From positions 415,154 through 479,153 of the forward strand of contig NZ_LMDF01000001.1 of NCBI RefSeq assembly GCF_001425745.1: a DNA stretch of 64,000 bases, in the 5' to 3' direction. Below are positions 51,913 through 59,444 of the stretch, piece by piece. This DNA is from Caulobacter sp. Root343. GTDB lineage: Bacteria > Pseudomonadota > Alphaproteobacteria > Caulobacterales > Caulobacteraceae. The notes beneath the pieces are model-generated. The model was not told where the DNA came from, ran no database searches, and saw only the letters and a program-made list of their open reading frames with translations. Both the position numbers and the translations under genes were made by a program. The stretch's first letter is position 1; every line of letters starts with the position of its first letter.

Positions 51913-52311
51913 TTGACGATCAAGGGAAGTTGCTGCTGCGGCGGCGTCCGCTTCGAGCTGTTCGAGCCGCCGGCCATGATGGGGGCCTGCCACTGCTCGC
52001 GCTGCCGCAAGGCCGGCTCCAGCACCTATGTCTACGTCCGGACCGAAGCCTTCCACTGGCTGGCGGGCAGGGAGCTGCTGGTCCGTTACCAGCCCAAGCC
52101 GCCGATGACGTTCAGCCGCGCCTTCTGCCGGCGCTGCGGCACCTCGCTGGGCGACCCGGACGGGACGCGGGTGGTGGCCATCGCCGCCAACTGCCTGGAC
52201 GATGATCCCGGCGTGCGGATGGACTTCCATGAATACGCGCCCGACAAGCCGCCCTGGGAGGAGATCTGCGACGACGCCAAGCCATACGGCCATGACGCCC
52301 CGTCGAAATGA
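51913..52311 (+). CDS. GFA-family (CENP-V/Gfa) zinc protein
   Basis: 132 aa from TTG at 51913, chosen because AAGGAG (51899-51904) is 8 nt ahead and no ATG fits. Zinc cysteines of the glutathione-dependent formaldehyde-activating fold: GSCCCGGVRFE, ACHCSRCRKAGS, and FCRRCGTSLGD. Members were named for formaldehyde-glutathione condensation, but most are uncharacterised thiol/zinc proteins, so a specific reaction is not claimed. A terminator follows immediately. Confidence 0.9.
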   Translation: MTIKGSCCCGGVRFELFEPPAMMGACHCSRCRKAGSSTYVYVRTEAFHWLAGRELLVRYQPKPPMTFSRAFCRRCGTSLGDPDGTRVVAIAANCLDDDPGVRMDFHEYAPDKPPWEEICDDAKPYGHDAPSK

Positions 52312-52343
52312 AAAAGGCGGCGGCCGAAGCCACCGCCTTTCGA
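52312..52343. terminator. Bidirectional terminator between GFA gene and pstS
   Basis: AAAGGCGG-C-GGC, loop cgaa, GCC-A-CCGCCTTT. An A-run on the left and a T-run on the right let it serve both converging genes. Confidence 0.8.
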
Positions 52344-52363
52344 AGTCTTCCGCCTGAAGGCGC

Positions 52364-53404
52364 CTAGTCCTTCGGCATCGGCATGGGCGGCAGAGCGCCG
52401 GCCTTGCCCTTCATCGCCTGGTGCTGCGGCGGCGGCAGCGGGATCAGGCCGCGGCCTTGCAGATAGCCGCCGCGACCGGTGGCGGCGTCCGACACGAATT
52501 CGGTGACGAACTCCTTCAGGCCGGGGGTCACGCCGACCTGCGACTTCTTCACGTAGATGTAGAGCGAGCGCGACAGCGGATACTGGCCGCTGGCGATCGT
52601 CTGGGGCGAGGGCTTCACGCCGTTGACCGACGCGCCCTTGATGCGGGCGGCGTTCTCTTCCAGGAACGAGTAGCCGAACACGCCCAGGGCGTTCGGGGTC
52701 TTTTCGATCGTGCCGACGATGGCGTTGTCGTTCTCGCCCGCGTCGATCCAGCCGCCGTCGGTGCGCATCGGCGAGACGGTGGCCTTGAATTTCTTCTCGT
52801 CGTCGGCCTTCAGCTTGGCTAGGGTCGAAAGCTTGGCGGCCCCGCCTTCCATCGCCAGTTCGATGAAGGCGTCACGGGTGCCCGAGGTGGGCGGCGGGCC
52901 ATAGGCCAGGATGCGGGCCTTGGGCAAGCCGGGGCCGACCTCGTTCCAGTTCTTGTAGGGCTGCTTGACCAATTGGCCGCCGCGCAGGGTCTGGTCGGCC
53001 AGGCCCAGGTACAGCTGCTCGAGCTTGAAGTTGAAGTCCGGGCCCTTCTTGTCGACCGCCACGACGATGCCGTCGAAGCCGATCTTGATCTCGACGATGT
53101 CCTTGACCCCGGCCTTCTGGCAGGCCTGGAATTCGGACTTCTTCATCGGGCGCGAGGCGTTGGCGATGTCGGGGAACTTCTCGCCCGCGCCGCCGCAGAA
53201 CATCTTGATGCCGCCGCCGGTGCCCAGGCTCTCGACCTTGGGCGACTTCTTGCCGGTCTTCTTCGAATAGTTCTCGGCGACGCGCGTCGAGAACGGGAAC
53301 ACGGTCGAGGAGCCGGCCGCCCAGACATAGTCGCGGGCCGCGTAGGCGTTGTCGGCGACGGCGAGCAGGGCGACGGTCGCGACCGCGCCAATGAGCTTGT
53401 TCAT
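52364..53404 (-). CDS. pstS: Phosphate ABC transporter substrate-binding protein
   Basis: 346 aa from ATG 53404, giving the signal peptide MNKLIGAVATVALLAVADNAYA. PstS-type phosphate-binding features are AAGSSTVFPFSTRVAE, SLGTGGGIKMFCGG, and TSGTRDAFIELAMEGG. The C-terminal ~30 residues are Pro/Met-rich and extra to the fold. It captures phosphate in the periplasm for PstCAB, whose genes are not in this window. A three-repeat PHO box lies about 60 nt before the start, so PhoB activation under phosphate limitation is expected. Confidence 0.94.
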   Translation of the reverse strand: MNKLIGAVATVALLAVADNAYAARDYVWAAGSSTVFPFSTRVAENYSKKTGKKSPKVESLGTGGGIKMFCGGAGEKFPDIANASRPMKKSEFQACQKAGVKDIVEIKIGFDGIVVAVDKKGPDFNFKLEQLYLGLADQTLRGGQLVKQPYKNWNEVGPGLPKARILAYGPPPTSGTRDAFIELAMEGGAAKLSTLAKLKADDEKKFKATVSPMRTDGGWIDAGENDNAIVGTIEKTPNALGVFGYSFLEENAARIKGASVNGVKPSPQTIASGQYPLSRSLYIYVKKSQVGVTPGLKEFVTEFVSDAATGRGGYLQGRGLIPLPPPQHQAMKGKAGALPPMPMPKD

Positions 53405-53464
53405 GTCGTCAAATCCTGTGTCGTCCGGTGGACTTGGGGGAGCATGCCGGACCGATGACCGGGC

Positions 53465-53497
53465 TTTTGTCACAGTTTAACGACAGTTTTACGACGG
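53465..53497 (-). promoter_or_regulatory. PHO box of pstS
   Basis: On the minus strand three 11-nt direct repeats follow one another: CCGTCGTAAAA, CTGTCGTTAAA, CTGTGACAAAA. The last two match the PhoB consensus CTGTNAN4CTGTNA form well. Confidence 0.8.
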
Positions 53498-53518
53498 TGT
53501 CCGTGTGCGGACGAAATG

Positions 53519-53932
53519 CTAGAGCTTGACGACCTCGCCGTCTTCCTTGGTGAAGCTTTCGGGGCGGTTCTCCAGCAGGTCGAGGACCTTCTCGGACGGC
53601 CGGGCCAGCGCCACGCCCTTGGGCGTCGCGACGATCGGGCGGTTTACCAGGATCGGGTGCTCGACCATGGCGTCGAGGATGGCGGCGTCGGTGACGTTCT
53701 CGTCCAGCAGGCCCAGCTCCTCGGCGGGCGTGCCTTTCTCGCGCATCAGCTCACGCACCGTCAGGCCAGACCGGGCGGCTAGGTCCAGCAGCTGCTCGCG
53801 GCTCCAGCCCTGCTTCACATATTCGACGATGGTCGGTGCGTAGCCGGCCGCCTCGACCATGGCCACGACGTTGCGCGAGGTGCCGCACTTGGGATTGTGG
53901 AAGATGGTGACGGGGAAGGGGGTGTCGGTCAT
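53519..53932 (-). CDS. arsC: Arsenate reductase, glutaredoxin-dependent type
   Basis: 137 aa cytoplasmic thioredoxin-fold enzyme reducing arsenate to arsenite with glutathione/glutaredoxin. Active-site HNPKCGTSRN with Cys16; Arg residues of the anion site appear in NRPIVATPKGVALARPSE. Start ATG 53932 overlaps the aqpS stop by 4 nt (ATGA). It is last in arsR-aqpS-arsC. No arsenite pump gene is present nearby. Confidence 0.95.
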   Translation of the reverse strand: MTDTPFPVTIFHNPKCGTSRNVVAMVEAAGYAPTIVEYVKQGWSREQLLDLAARSGLTVRELMREKGTPAEELGLLDENVTDAAILDAMVEHPILVNRPIVATPKGVALARPSEKVLDLLENRPESFTKEDGEVVKL

Positions 53933-54606
53933 GGGGTCTTGTCCGTCTTGAGAAGCCAGCCGAAGACGCCCGCCGCGAGCAGGGCCCCGACGAACTGGGC
54001 GAGGATGAAGGCCGGGGCGCAGGACGGCGCGATGCCGGCGAAGGTGTTCGACAGGCTCCGCGCCACCGTCACGGCCGGGTTGGCGAACGAGGTCGAGGCC
54101 GTGAACCAGTAGGCGGCGGTGATGTAGAGGCCAACCGCCATCGGCGTGGCCTCGGGCCGGAAGCGCACCGTCCCCAGGATCGTGGCGACCAGCCCGAAGG
54201 TCGCCACGACCTCGGCGAAGGCCTGGGAGCCTCCCGCCCGCAGTTTGGTGGAAAGCTGCAGGATCGGCTCGTTGAACATGGCGTGGGCGGCCCAGACGCC
54301 GAGCACCGCGCCGACGACCTGCACGACCGGATAGGCCAGGGCCAGGCGCCACGGCAAGTCCCGCCGCAGCGCCGCGACCAGGGTCACCGCGGGGTTGAAG
54401 TGGGCGCCGGAGATCGGGCCGAAGATCCAGATCAGCACGACCAGGGCCGCGCCCGTGGCCAGGGTGTTGCCCAGCAGGGCGATGGCGACGTTGCCGCCGG
54501 CCAGGCGCTCGCCCATGATCCCGGACCCGACCACCACGGCCAGCAGCATGGCCGTGCCCAGGCCTTCCGCGACCAGGCGGCGGCTCGGCGAACTCACGAC
54601 GGGCAC
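53929..54606 (-). CDS. aqpS: Aquaglyceroporin of the arsenic operon (AqpS-like)
   Basis: 225 aa major intrinsic protein with six membrane spans and the two pore-forming NPA loops HFNPAVT and FANPAVT. In Sinorhizobium meliloti AqpS sits in an ars operon and lets arsenite, made inside by ArsC, flow out. The same gene order arsR-aqpS-arsC here supports that role. It overlaps arsR by 13 nt and arsC by 4 nt, so all three are tightly coupled. Confidence 0.92.
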   Translation of the reverse strand: MPVVSSPSRRLVAEGLGTAMLLAVVVGSGIMGERLAGGNVAIALLGNTLATGAALVVLIWIFGPISGAHFNPAVTLVAALRRDLPWRLALAYPVVQVVGAVLGVWAAHAMFNEPILQLSTKLRAGGSQAFAEVVATFGLVATILGTVRFRPEATPMAVGLYITAAYWFTASTSFANPAVTVARSLSNTFAGIAPSCAPAFILAQFVGALLAAGVFGWLLKTDKTP

Positions 54607-54923
54607 GCGAAGGCGGTGGTCGGCAGGCAGCCCTCGGGCGCGCCGGCGCAGCAGTCCTCGGCCAGGTAGGCGACGAGAGCGCTCATCGCCGCGTAGTCGG
54701 CCGCGTGCAGGATCGACCGGCCCTCGCGCCGCGAACGGGTCAAGCCCCCGCGCTCGAGAATGGCCAATTGGCTCGACAGGGTGCTGGGCGGGACCCCGGT
54801 CAGGCGGGCGATCTCGCCGGCGGGCAGGCCGTCGGCGCCGGCCTTGATCAGCAGGCGGAAGGCCGCGAGGCGCGCGGGGTGGGCCAGGGCCGATAAGCGG
54901 TCGATCGCCAGATTTATTTCCAT
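54594..54923 (-). CDS. arsR: ArsR-family arsenite-responsive repressor
   Basis: 109 aa from ATG 54923. Winged helix ALAHPARLAAFRLLIKAG, EIARLTGVPPSTLSSQLAILERGGL and RREGRSILHAAD. The usual ELCVCDL metal site is absent; instead C91-C92 and C99 (DCCAGAPEGCLP) lie near the C-terminus, as in the Acidithiobacillus-type ArsR where three C-terminal cysteines bind As(III). The palindrome at 54916-54943 overlaps its start codon and is the probable autoregulatory operator. Confidence 0.93.
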   Translation of the reverse strand: MEINLAIDRLSALAHPARLAAFRLLIKAGADGLPAGEIARLTGVPPSTLSSQLAILERGGLTRSRREGRSILHAADYAAMSALVAYLAEDCCAGAPEGCLPTTAFACPS

Positions 54924-54943
54924 ATTTCTAGAATAATGGAAAT
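54916..54943. promoter_or_regulatory. ArsR operator palindrome
   Basis: ATTTCCAT (54916-54923) and ATGGAAAT (54936-54943) are perfect inverted repeats around a TCTAGA centre. The site covers the arsR ATG and sits in a distinctly AT-rich pocket. Confidence 0.65.
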
Positions 54944-54961
54944 GATGAAGCGCTGCAATGG

Positions 54962-55384
54962 CTACGAAGCCAGGGCCAGCAGTCTGCGCGCGGCGGCCTG
55001 GTCCGCGACGATGCGGTCCAGGGTCTGGGCGTCCAGCACGGCCAGGAAGGCGGCGGTGGCTTCGTTCAGGGTGCGAGGCAGGCCGCAGACCGGCGCGACC
55101 TTGCAACTGGCGCAGTCGACCAGCTGGAAGCCGTCCTCGGTCTGGCGCACCACATCGCCGATGCGGATCTCCGAGGCGGGCCGGCCCAGCCGCAGCCCGC
55201 CGCCGCGCCCGCGCTGGGCGGCCACGAAGCCGGCCTTTGACAGCTGCTGCACCACCTTCATCAGGTGGTCCTTGGAAATCCCGTAGGCGCGGGCGATCTC
55301 CTGGATCGAGACCGTCTGGCCGTCATGGGCGGCCAGGTGCAGCAGCACGCGGATGGCGTAGTCGGTGTAGCGGGTCAGGCGCAT
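54962..55384 (-). CDS. nsrR: Rrf2-family nitric-oxide sensor NsrR
   Basis: 140 aa. Rrf2 winged helix MRLTRYTDYAIRVLLHLA, EIARAYGISKDHLMKVVQQL and GRGGGLRLGRPA. The Fe-S ligands are C91, C94 and C100 (CASCKVAPVC), plus Asp8 (TRYTDYA), the fourth ligand known from NsrR. It represses NO-detoxification genes until NO destroys the cluster. It is divergent from hmp with the NsrR-type dyad at 55487-55507 between them, which supports NsrR over IscR or RirA. Confidence 0.93.
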   Translation of the reverse strand: MRLTRYTDYAIRVLLHLAAHDGQTVSIQEIARAYGISKDHLMKVVQQLSKAGFVAAQRGRGGGLRLGRPASEIRIGDVVRQTEDGFQLVDCASCKVAPVCGLPRTLNEATAAFLAVLDAQTLDRIVADQAAARRLLALAS

Positions 55385-55486
55385 CGCAAGGGTCGCTTAC
55401 AGGTCCGGATCGGCGGCGTCGAGCCGGGCCGGCTTAAACAGGTACTTAAGGAGCATCTTTTCTTGTTCCAGCTTGGCCTTGGATAT

Positions 55487-55507
55487 AGATGCACTTCATC
55501 TGCATCT
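55487..55507. promoter_or_regulatory. NsrR operator upstream of hmp
   Basis: AGATGCA-cttcatc-TGCATCT is a perfect 7+7 dyad resembling the NsrR consensus AAGATGCAnnn...TGCATCTT. It ends 20 nt before the hmp ATG. Confidence 0.8.
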
Positions 55508-55527
55508 TATCAAGAAGAGCGCGCCCC

Positions 55528-56733
55528 ATGACGACCCCGCTGAGCGACAAGACGATCTCCCTGGTCAAGGCCACGGTCCCGGCCCTGGCCGAGCACGGCG
55601 CGGCGATCACCACCGCGATGTACGCGCGCCTGTTCCAGGACGCCCACATCCGCGCCCTGTTCAACCAGGCCAACCAGGAGTCGGGCGCGCAGGTGAAAGC
55701 CCTGGCGGGCGCGGTGCTGGCCTACGCCAAGAACATCGACAATCTGGGCGTCCTGGGCGCGGCCGTCGAGCGCATGGCCCAGAAGCACATCGGCTACAAC
55801 ATCCTGCCCGAGCACTATCCCTACGTCGCCACGGCCCTGCTGGGCGCGATCAAGGAGGTGCTGGGCGACGCCGCCACCGACGAGATCCTGCAGGCCTGGG
55901 GCGAGGCCTACTGGGCCCTGGCCAACATCCTAATGGGCCGCGAAGCCGGCATCCGCCAGGAGATCGAGGCCCAGGAGGGCGGCTGGAACGGCTGGCGCGC
56001 CTTCGTGGTCGAGCAGAAGGTCCGCGAGAGCGCGGTGATCACCTCGTTCGTGCTGAGGCCCCAGGACGGCGGCAAGGTCGTGGCCCACAAGCCCGGCCAG
56101 TACCTGACCTTCACCTTCGACACGCCGACCGAGAAGGGCGTCAAGCGCAACTACTCGATCTCGCAGGCCGCCAACGGCGAGACCTATCGCATCTCGGTCA
56201 AGCGCGAGGACAAGGGCCTGGCCTCGGGCCACCTGCACGACACGATCCAGGTCGGCGACGTTCTGATGGCCACCCCGCCGGCCGGCGACTTCCACTTCAA
56301 GGCCGCCGCGCGTCCGGTGGTGCTGCTGAGCGGCGGCGTCGGCCTGACGCCGATGGTGGCCATGCTGGAGGCCATCGCCGCCGACCATCCGGAACTGGAA
56401 GCCCACTTCATCCACGGCGCGCTGAACGGCGACGTCCACGCCTTGGGCGCGCAGGTCAAGATCCTGGCCGCCGCCCACGGCCACGCCAAGGTCGCCACCT
56501 TCTACAGCGAGCCGGGCGCGGCCGACGTGCTGGGCCAGACCCACGACGTCGAGGGCTTCATCTCGATCGACTGGCTGAAGGCCGAGACGCCGTTCGACAC
56601 CGCCGACTTCTACCTGTGCGGCCCCAAGCCGTTCCTGCGCGGCCTGGTCGGCGGCCTGGTCGCGGCGGGCGTGCCGTCCGACCGCATCCACTACGAGTTC
56701 TTCGGCCCGGCGGACGAGCTGCTGGCGGCTTAG
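55528..56733 (+). CDS. hmp: Flavohemoprotein, nitric oxide dioxygenase
   Basis: 401 aa cytoplasmic enzyme oxidising NO to nitrate with O2 and NAD(P)H. The globin domain is residues 1-138 (AAITTAMYARLF, proximal-heme His in LPEHYPYVATALLGAI). The FAD-binding domain (about 150-260) has KRNYSISQAAN, and the NAD-binding domain (about 265-401) has LLSGGVGLTPMVAMLE and YLCGPKPFLRG. Start ATG 55528 follows the NsrR dyad; the in-frame ATG at 55489 lies inside the dyad and is rejected. Confidence 0.96.
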   Translation: MTTPLSDKTISLVKATVPALAEHGAAITTAMYARLFQDAHIRALFNQANQESGAQVKALAGAVLAYAKNIDNLGVLGAAVERMAQKHIGYNILPEHYPYVATALLGAIKEVLGDAATDEILQAWGEAYWALANILMGREAGIRQEIEAQEGGWNGWRAFVVEQKVRESAVITSFVLRPQDGGKVVAHKPGQYLTFTFDTPTEKGVKRNYSISQAANGETYRISVKREDKGLASGHLHDTIQVGDVLMATPPAGDFHFKAAARPVVLLSGGVGLTPMVAMLEAIAADHPELEAHFIHGALNGDVHALGAQVKILAAAHGHAKVATFYSEPGAADVLGQTHDVEGFISIDWLKAETPFDTADFYLCGPKPFLRGLVGGLVAAGVPSDRIHYEFFGPADELLAA

Positions 56734-56744
56734 GCCTTAAAAAC

Positions 56745-56844
56745 TGTCATCCCGGACAAGCGCGTAGCGCGCCGATCCGGGACCGCCGCAAACTCAGAGC
56801 CTGTTGCGGTCCCGGGTCTTCGCTGCGCTACGCCCGGGATGACA
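56745..56844. repeat. Intergenic palindromic repeat family A, copy 3
   Basis: tgtcatcccggacaag at the left, gatccgggaccgccgcaa and ggtcccggg inside, cccgggatgaca at the right. Same orientation as copy 2. It sits between the converging hmp and xthA stops. Confidence 0.8.
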
Positions 56845-56856
56845 GGGATTGGGGTT

Positions 56857-57630
56857 CTAGTCCCGCAACTCCACCCAGACCGGCGCGTGATCGCTGGGCT
56901 TCTCGCGAGCCCGCACGTGGCGGTCGACCCCGGCGGCGACCAGGCGCTGGGCCAGGATCGGGTTCAGCATCAGGTGGTCGATCCGCAGGCCGGCGTCGCG
57001 GTCGAAGCGGCGGCGCAGATAGTCCCAGAAGGTGTAGATCCGCGCGTCCGGATGCAGGGTCCGAAGGGCGTCGGTCCAGCCCTGGTCGAGCATGTAGCGG
57101 TAAGCGGTCCTAACCTCCGGCCGGAACAAGGCGTCGTCGCGCCAGCGGTCGGGGACATAGACGTCCAGGTCGGTGGGGATGATGTTGTAGTCGCCGGCCA
57201 GGACCACCGGCCGTTCCTCGGCCAGCAGCTCCTCGGCGTGCAGCAGGAACCGCGCGTACCATTTCAGCTTGTAGTCGAACTTCGGCCCCGGCGCGGGATT
57301 GCCGTTCGGCGCGTAGAGGCAGCCGACGATCAGCTCGCCGACCTGCGCCTCGATATAGCGGCTGTGCGGATCGTCCGGATCGCCGGGCAGGCCGCGGCGG
57401 CGTTCGACCGGCTTGTCGCCGCGCGCCAGGATCGCCACGCCGTTCCAGGCGCTCTGGCCGTGCCAGATCGCGCCGTAGCCGACCTCGCGGATCGCCGCTT
57501 CCGGAAACCGGTCCTGCGGCGCCTTCAGCTCCTGCAGGCAGGCGACATCGGGCTTGTTCTCGTCCAGCCAGCGCAGCAGGGCGGCGAGCCGGCCATTCAC
57601 GCCGTTGATGTTGAAGGTGGCGATCCGCAT
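56857..57630 (-). CDS. xthA: Exodeoxyribonuclease III
   Basis: 257 aa AP endonuclease/3'-5' exonuclease of the EEP superfamily for base-excision repair. It begins MRIATFNINGVNGRL; metal/catalytic residues appear in CLQELKAPQ, LAGDYNIIPTDLDVY, LRIDHLMLNP and KPSDHAPVWVEL. The longer frame to 57738 adds an Arg-rich stretch overlapping the sigma-factor promoter region and is rejected. Divergent from fecI with a 149-nt intergenic region. Confidence 0.95.
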   Translation of the reverse strand: MRIATFNINGVNGRLAALLRWLDENKPDVACLQELKAPQDRFPEAAIREVGYGAIWHGQSAWNGVAILARGDKPVERRRGLPGDPDDPHSRYIEAQVGELIVGCLYAPNGNPAPGPKFDYKLKWYARFLLHAEELLAEERPVVLAGDYNIIPTDLDVYVPDRWRDDALFRPEVRTAYRYMLDQGWTDALRTLHPDARIYTFWDYLRRRFDRDAGLRIDHLMLNPILAQRLVAAGVDRHVRAREKPSDHAPVWVELRD

Positions 57631-57779
57631 CGGGACGCCAACGATGCGCCGGCGACGCGAGTTCCGAACCCGCCGCACGAAGCCCTGGCCAAAAAACTTC
57701 GCGAGTGCTGGTGTGCGTCCTGCGACCCCGCGCGTCATGTGTTGCAGGGAGCGGTATCAGGCTCGGCGAGGTTCCAGCG

Positions 57780-58289
57780 GTGCGGCAGGCGACGCCACAC
57801 GATCTTCGGGGTTTGGATCGGCGCTACAGGCCAGCGCTGATGGCCTTCTTCATGCGCCGCGCGGCCAGCCACAGCGACGCCGAGGACATGACCCAGGAGC
57901 TGTTCGCCAAGCTGGCCCGGGTCGAGGACCCCGCCATGGAGAATGCCGACGCCTACATCTTCCAGATGGCCGCCAACCTGCTGCGCGACCGCCACCGGCG
58001 CGAGCGGGTGCGGGCCAGCTATCGCGCCACCATCGCGGCGGGTGATCCCGTCGACCTGGAGCCGCTGGACCCCGCCCGCATCCTGCTGGGCCGCGAGGAC
58101 CTGGGCGCGGTGTCGCGCGTGCTGCGCGAGCTGCCCGAGCGCACCCGGGCCATCTTCCTGCTCTACCGGCTGGAAGGCATGAAGCAGGCCGAGCTGGCCA
58201 CCCTCTACGGCATGACCACCAGCGGCGTGCAGAAACACATCCTCAAGGCCATGGGCCACCTGACGCGACAGCTGAGGGCGGGCGAATGA
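57780..58289 (+). CDS. fecI: ECF sigma factor, FecI type
   Basis: 169 aa from GTG 57780 (gcgagg ahead); longer in-frame ATG at 57705 adds 25 residues of atypical sequence. Sigma region 2 is YRPALMAFFMRRAASHSDAEDMTQELFAKLA, and region 4 has LPERTRAIFLLYRLEGMKQAELATLYGMTTSGVQKHI. In FecI/FecR systems an outer-membrane receptor signals through FecR to release the sigma factor, which then transcribes the receptor gene. fecR overlaps by 4 nt and the STN-receptor follows. Confidence 0.92.
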   Translation: MRQATPHDLRGLDRRYRPALMAFFMRRAASHSDAEDMTQELFAKLARVEDPAMENADAYIFQMAANLLRDRHRRERVRASYRATIAAGDPVDLEPLDPARILLGREDLGAVSRVLRELPERTRAIFLLYRLEGMKQAELATLYGMTTSGVQKHILKAMGHLTRQLRAGE

Positions 58290-59386
58290 GCGGACCCATG
58301 GACGACGACAAGATGGACCTCGCCCTCGACCTCGCCCTGGACCAGGCCGCCGAATGGTGTGTGCGGTTGTCCGAAGGCGAGCTGACGCCGGCCGAGCAGG
58401 ATGAGCTGGACGCCTGGTTCGCCGAGGATCCCGAGCACCGCGAGCTGCTGGACGACTCGGTCGCCGCTTGGCGGGCGGTGGACGAGCAGGCCTCGCACCC
58501 CGGCATGATCGCCCTGCGCGGCGAGGCCTTGAACGACCTGCGCCGCGCCCAACGCCAGCAGTGGGCCCGCAAGCCCGGCCCGCGCGTGGCGATCTGGAGC
58601 GCCGCCGCGGCGGTGGTCGTCGCCGTCGCCCTGGGCGGCGGCTTGGCTTGGCGGGCCAGCTTGCCGGACGTCTATCGCACCTCCGAGGGCGAGCGGCGCA
58701 TCGTCGAGCTGGCCGACGGCTCGCGCGCCTCGCTGGACGCCGACACGGTGCTGAAGGTCCGCTACGACGGCGACCGCCGCCGGCTGTGGCTGGAGCAGGG
58801 CCGCGCCAAGTTCGCGGTGGCCAAGGATCCGCTGCGCCCGTTCTCGGTCGCGGCCGGCGGCAAGCTGGTGGTGGCCACCGGCACCACCTTCAGCGTCGAA
58901 CGGGTCGCCGACCAGATGCGGGTCGTGCTCTACGAAGGCCATGTCGCGGTGCTGGACGGGGAGGGCGCCAAGGGCAGCCCGCCGCCGTTGCTGCGGGTGA
59001 ACGGCGCGCCGACCGAGAAATCGCTGACGCCCGACCATGAGCTGGTCGCCCAGGTCAATTCCGAGGCCGCCTCGGTCATGCCCGCCGATCCATCGCGGGC
59101 CGGGGCCTGGGAGACGGGCCAGCTGGTGTTCCAGGACGAGCCGATGAGTCTCGCCGTCGAGCGGGTGAACCGCTACGCCCGCGAGAAGCTGCGGATCGGC
59201 GATCCGACGGTCGCGTCCTTGCGGATCAGCGGCGTCTTCACCTCGGGCGACACCCGCGCCTTCATCGACGGCGTGACGGCCGTGCTGCCGGTGCGCGCCG
59301 TCAACGGCCAGGGCGAGACCGTACTGCGCTCGTTCCAGCGCCAGCCAAAAAGTTTTTCGAGCGGCGGTGAGTCCTCCGTGGAGTGA
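58286..59386 (+). CDS. fecR: FecR-type anti-sigma factor
   Basis: 366 aa. The cytoplasmic N-terminal anti-sigma region (AAEWCVRLSEGELTPAEQDEL, FAEDPEHRELLDDS) is followed by one membrane span (about residues 101-121) and a periplasmic FecR domain (VYRTSEGERRIVELADGSRASLDADT, RRLWLEQGRAKFAVAKD). The C-terminal region (ERVNRYAREKLRIGDP, RISGVFTSGD) resembles an STN-like partner domain. It relays ligand occupancy of the receptor encoded next to the FecI-type sigma factor. ATG overlaps the fecI stop. Confidence 0.94.
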   Translation: MSGPMDDDKMDLALDLALDQAAEWCVRLSEGELTPAEQDELDAWFAEDPEHRELLDDSVAAWRAVDEQASHPGMIALRGEALNDLRRAQRQQWARKPGPRVAIWSAAAAVVVAVALGGGLAWRASLPDVYRTSEGERRIVELADGSRASLDADTVLKVRYDGDRRRLWLEQGRAKFAVAKDPLRPFSVAAGGKLVVATGTTFSVERVADQMRVVLYEGHVAVLDGEGAKGSPPPLLRVNGAPTEKSLTPDHELVAQVNSEAASVMPADPSRAGAWETGQLVFQDEPMSLAVERVNRYAREKLRIGDPTVASLRISGVFTSGDTRAFIDGVTAVLPVRAVNGQGETVLRSFQRQPKSFSSGGESSVE

Positions 59387-59444
59387 GGCGTCTCACTTAC
59401 CAAAAGCGCCGATAGACAGAACAAGCGGCGCGAGGGAGGGACGA

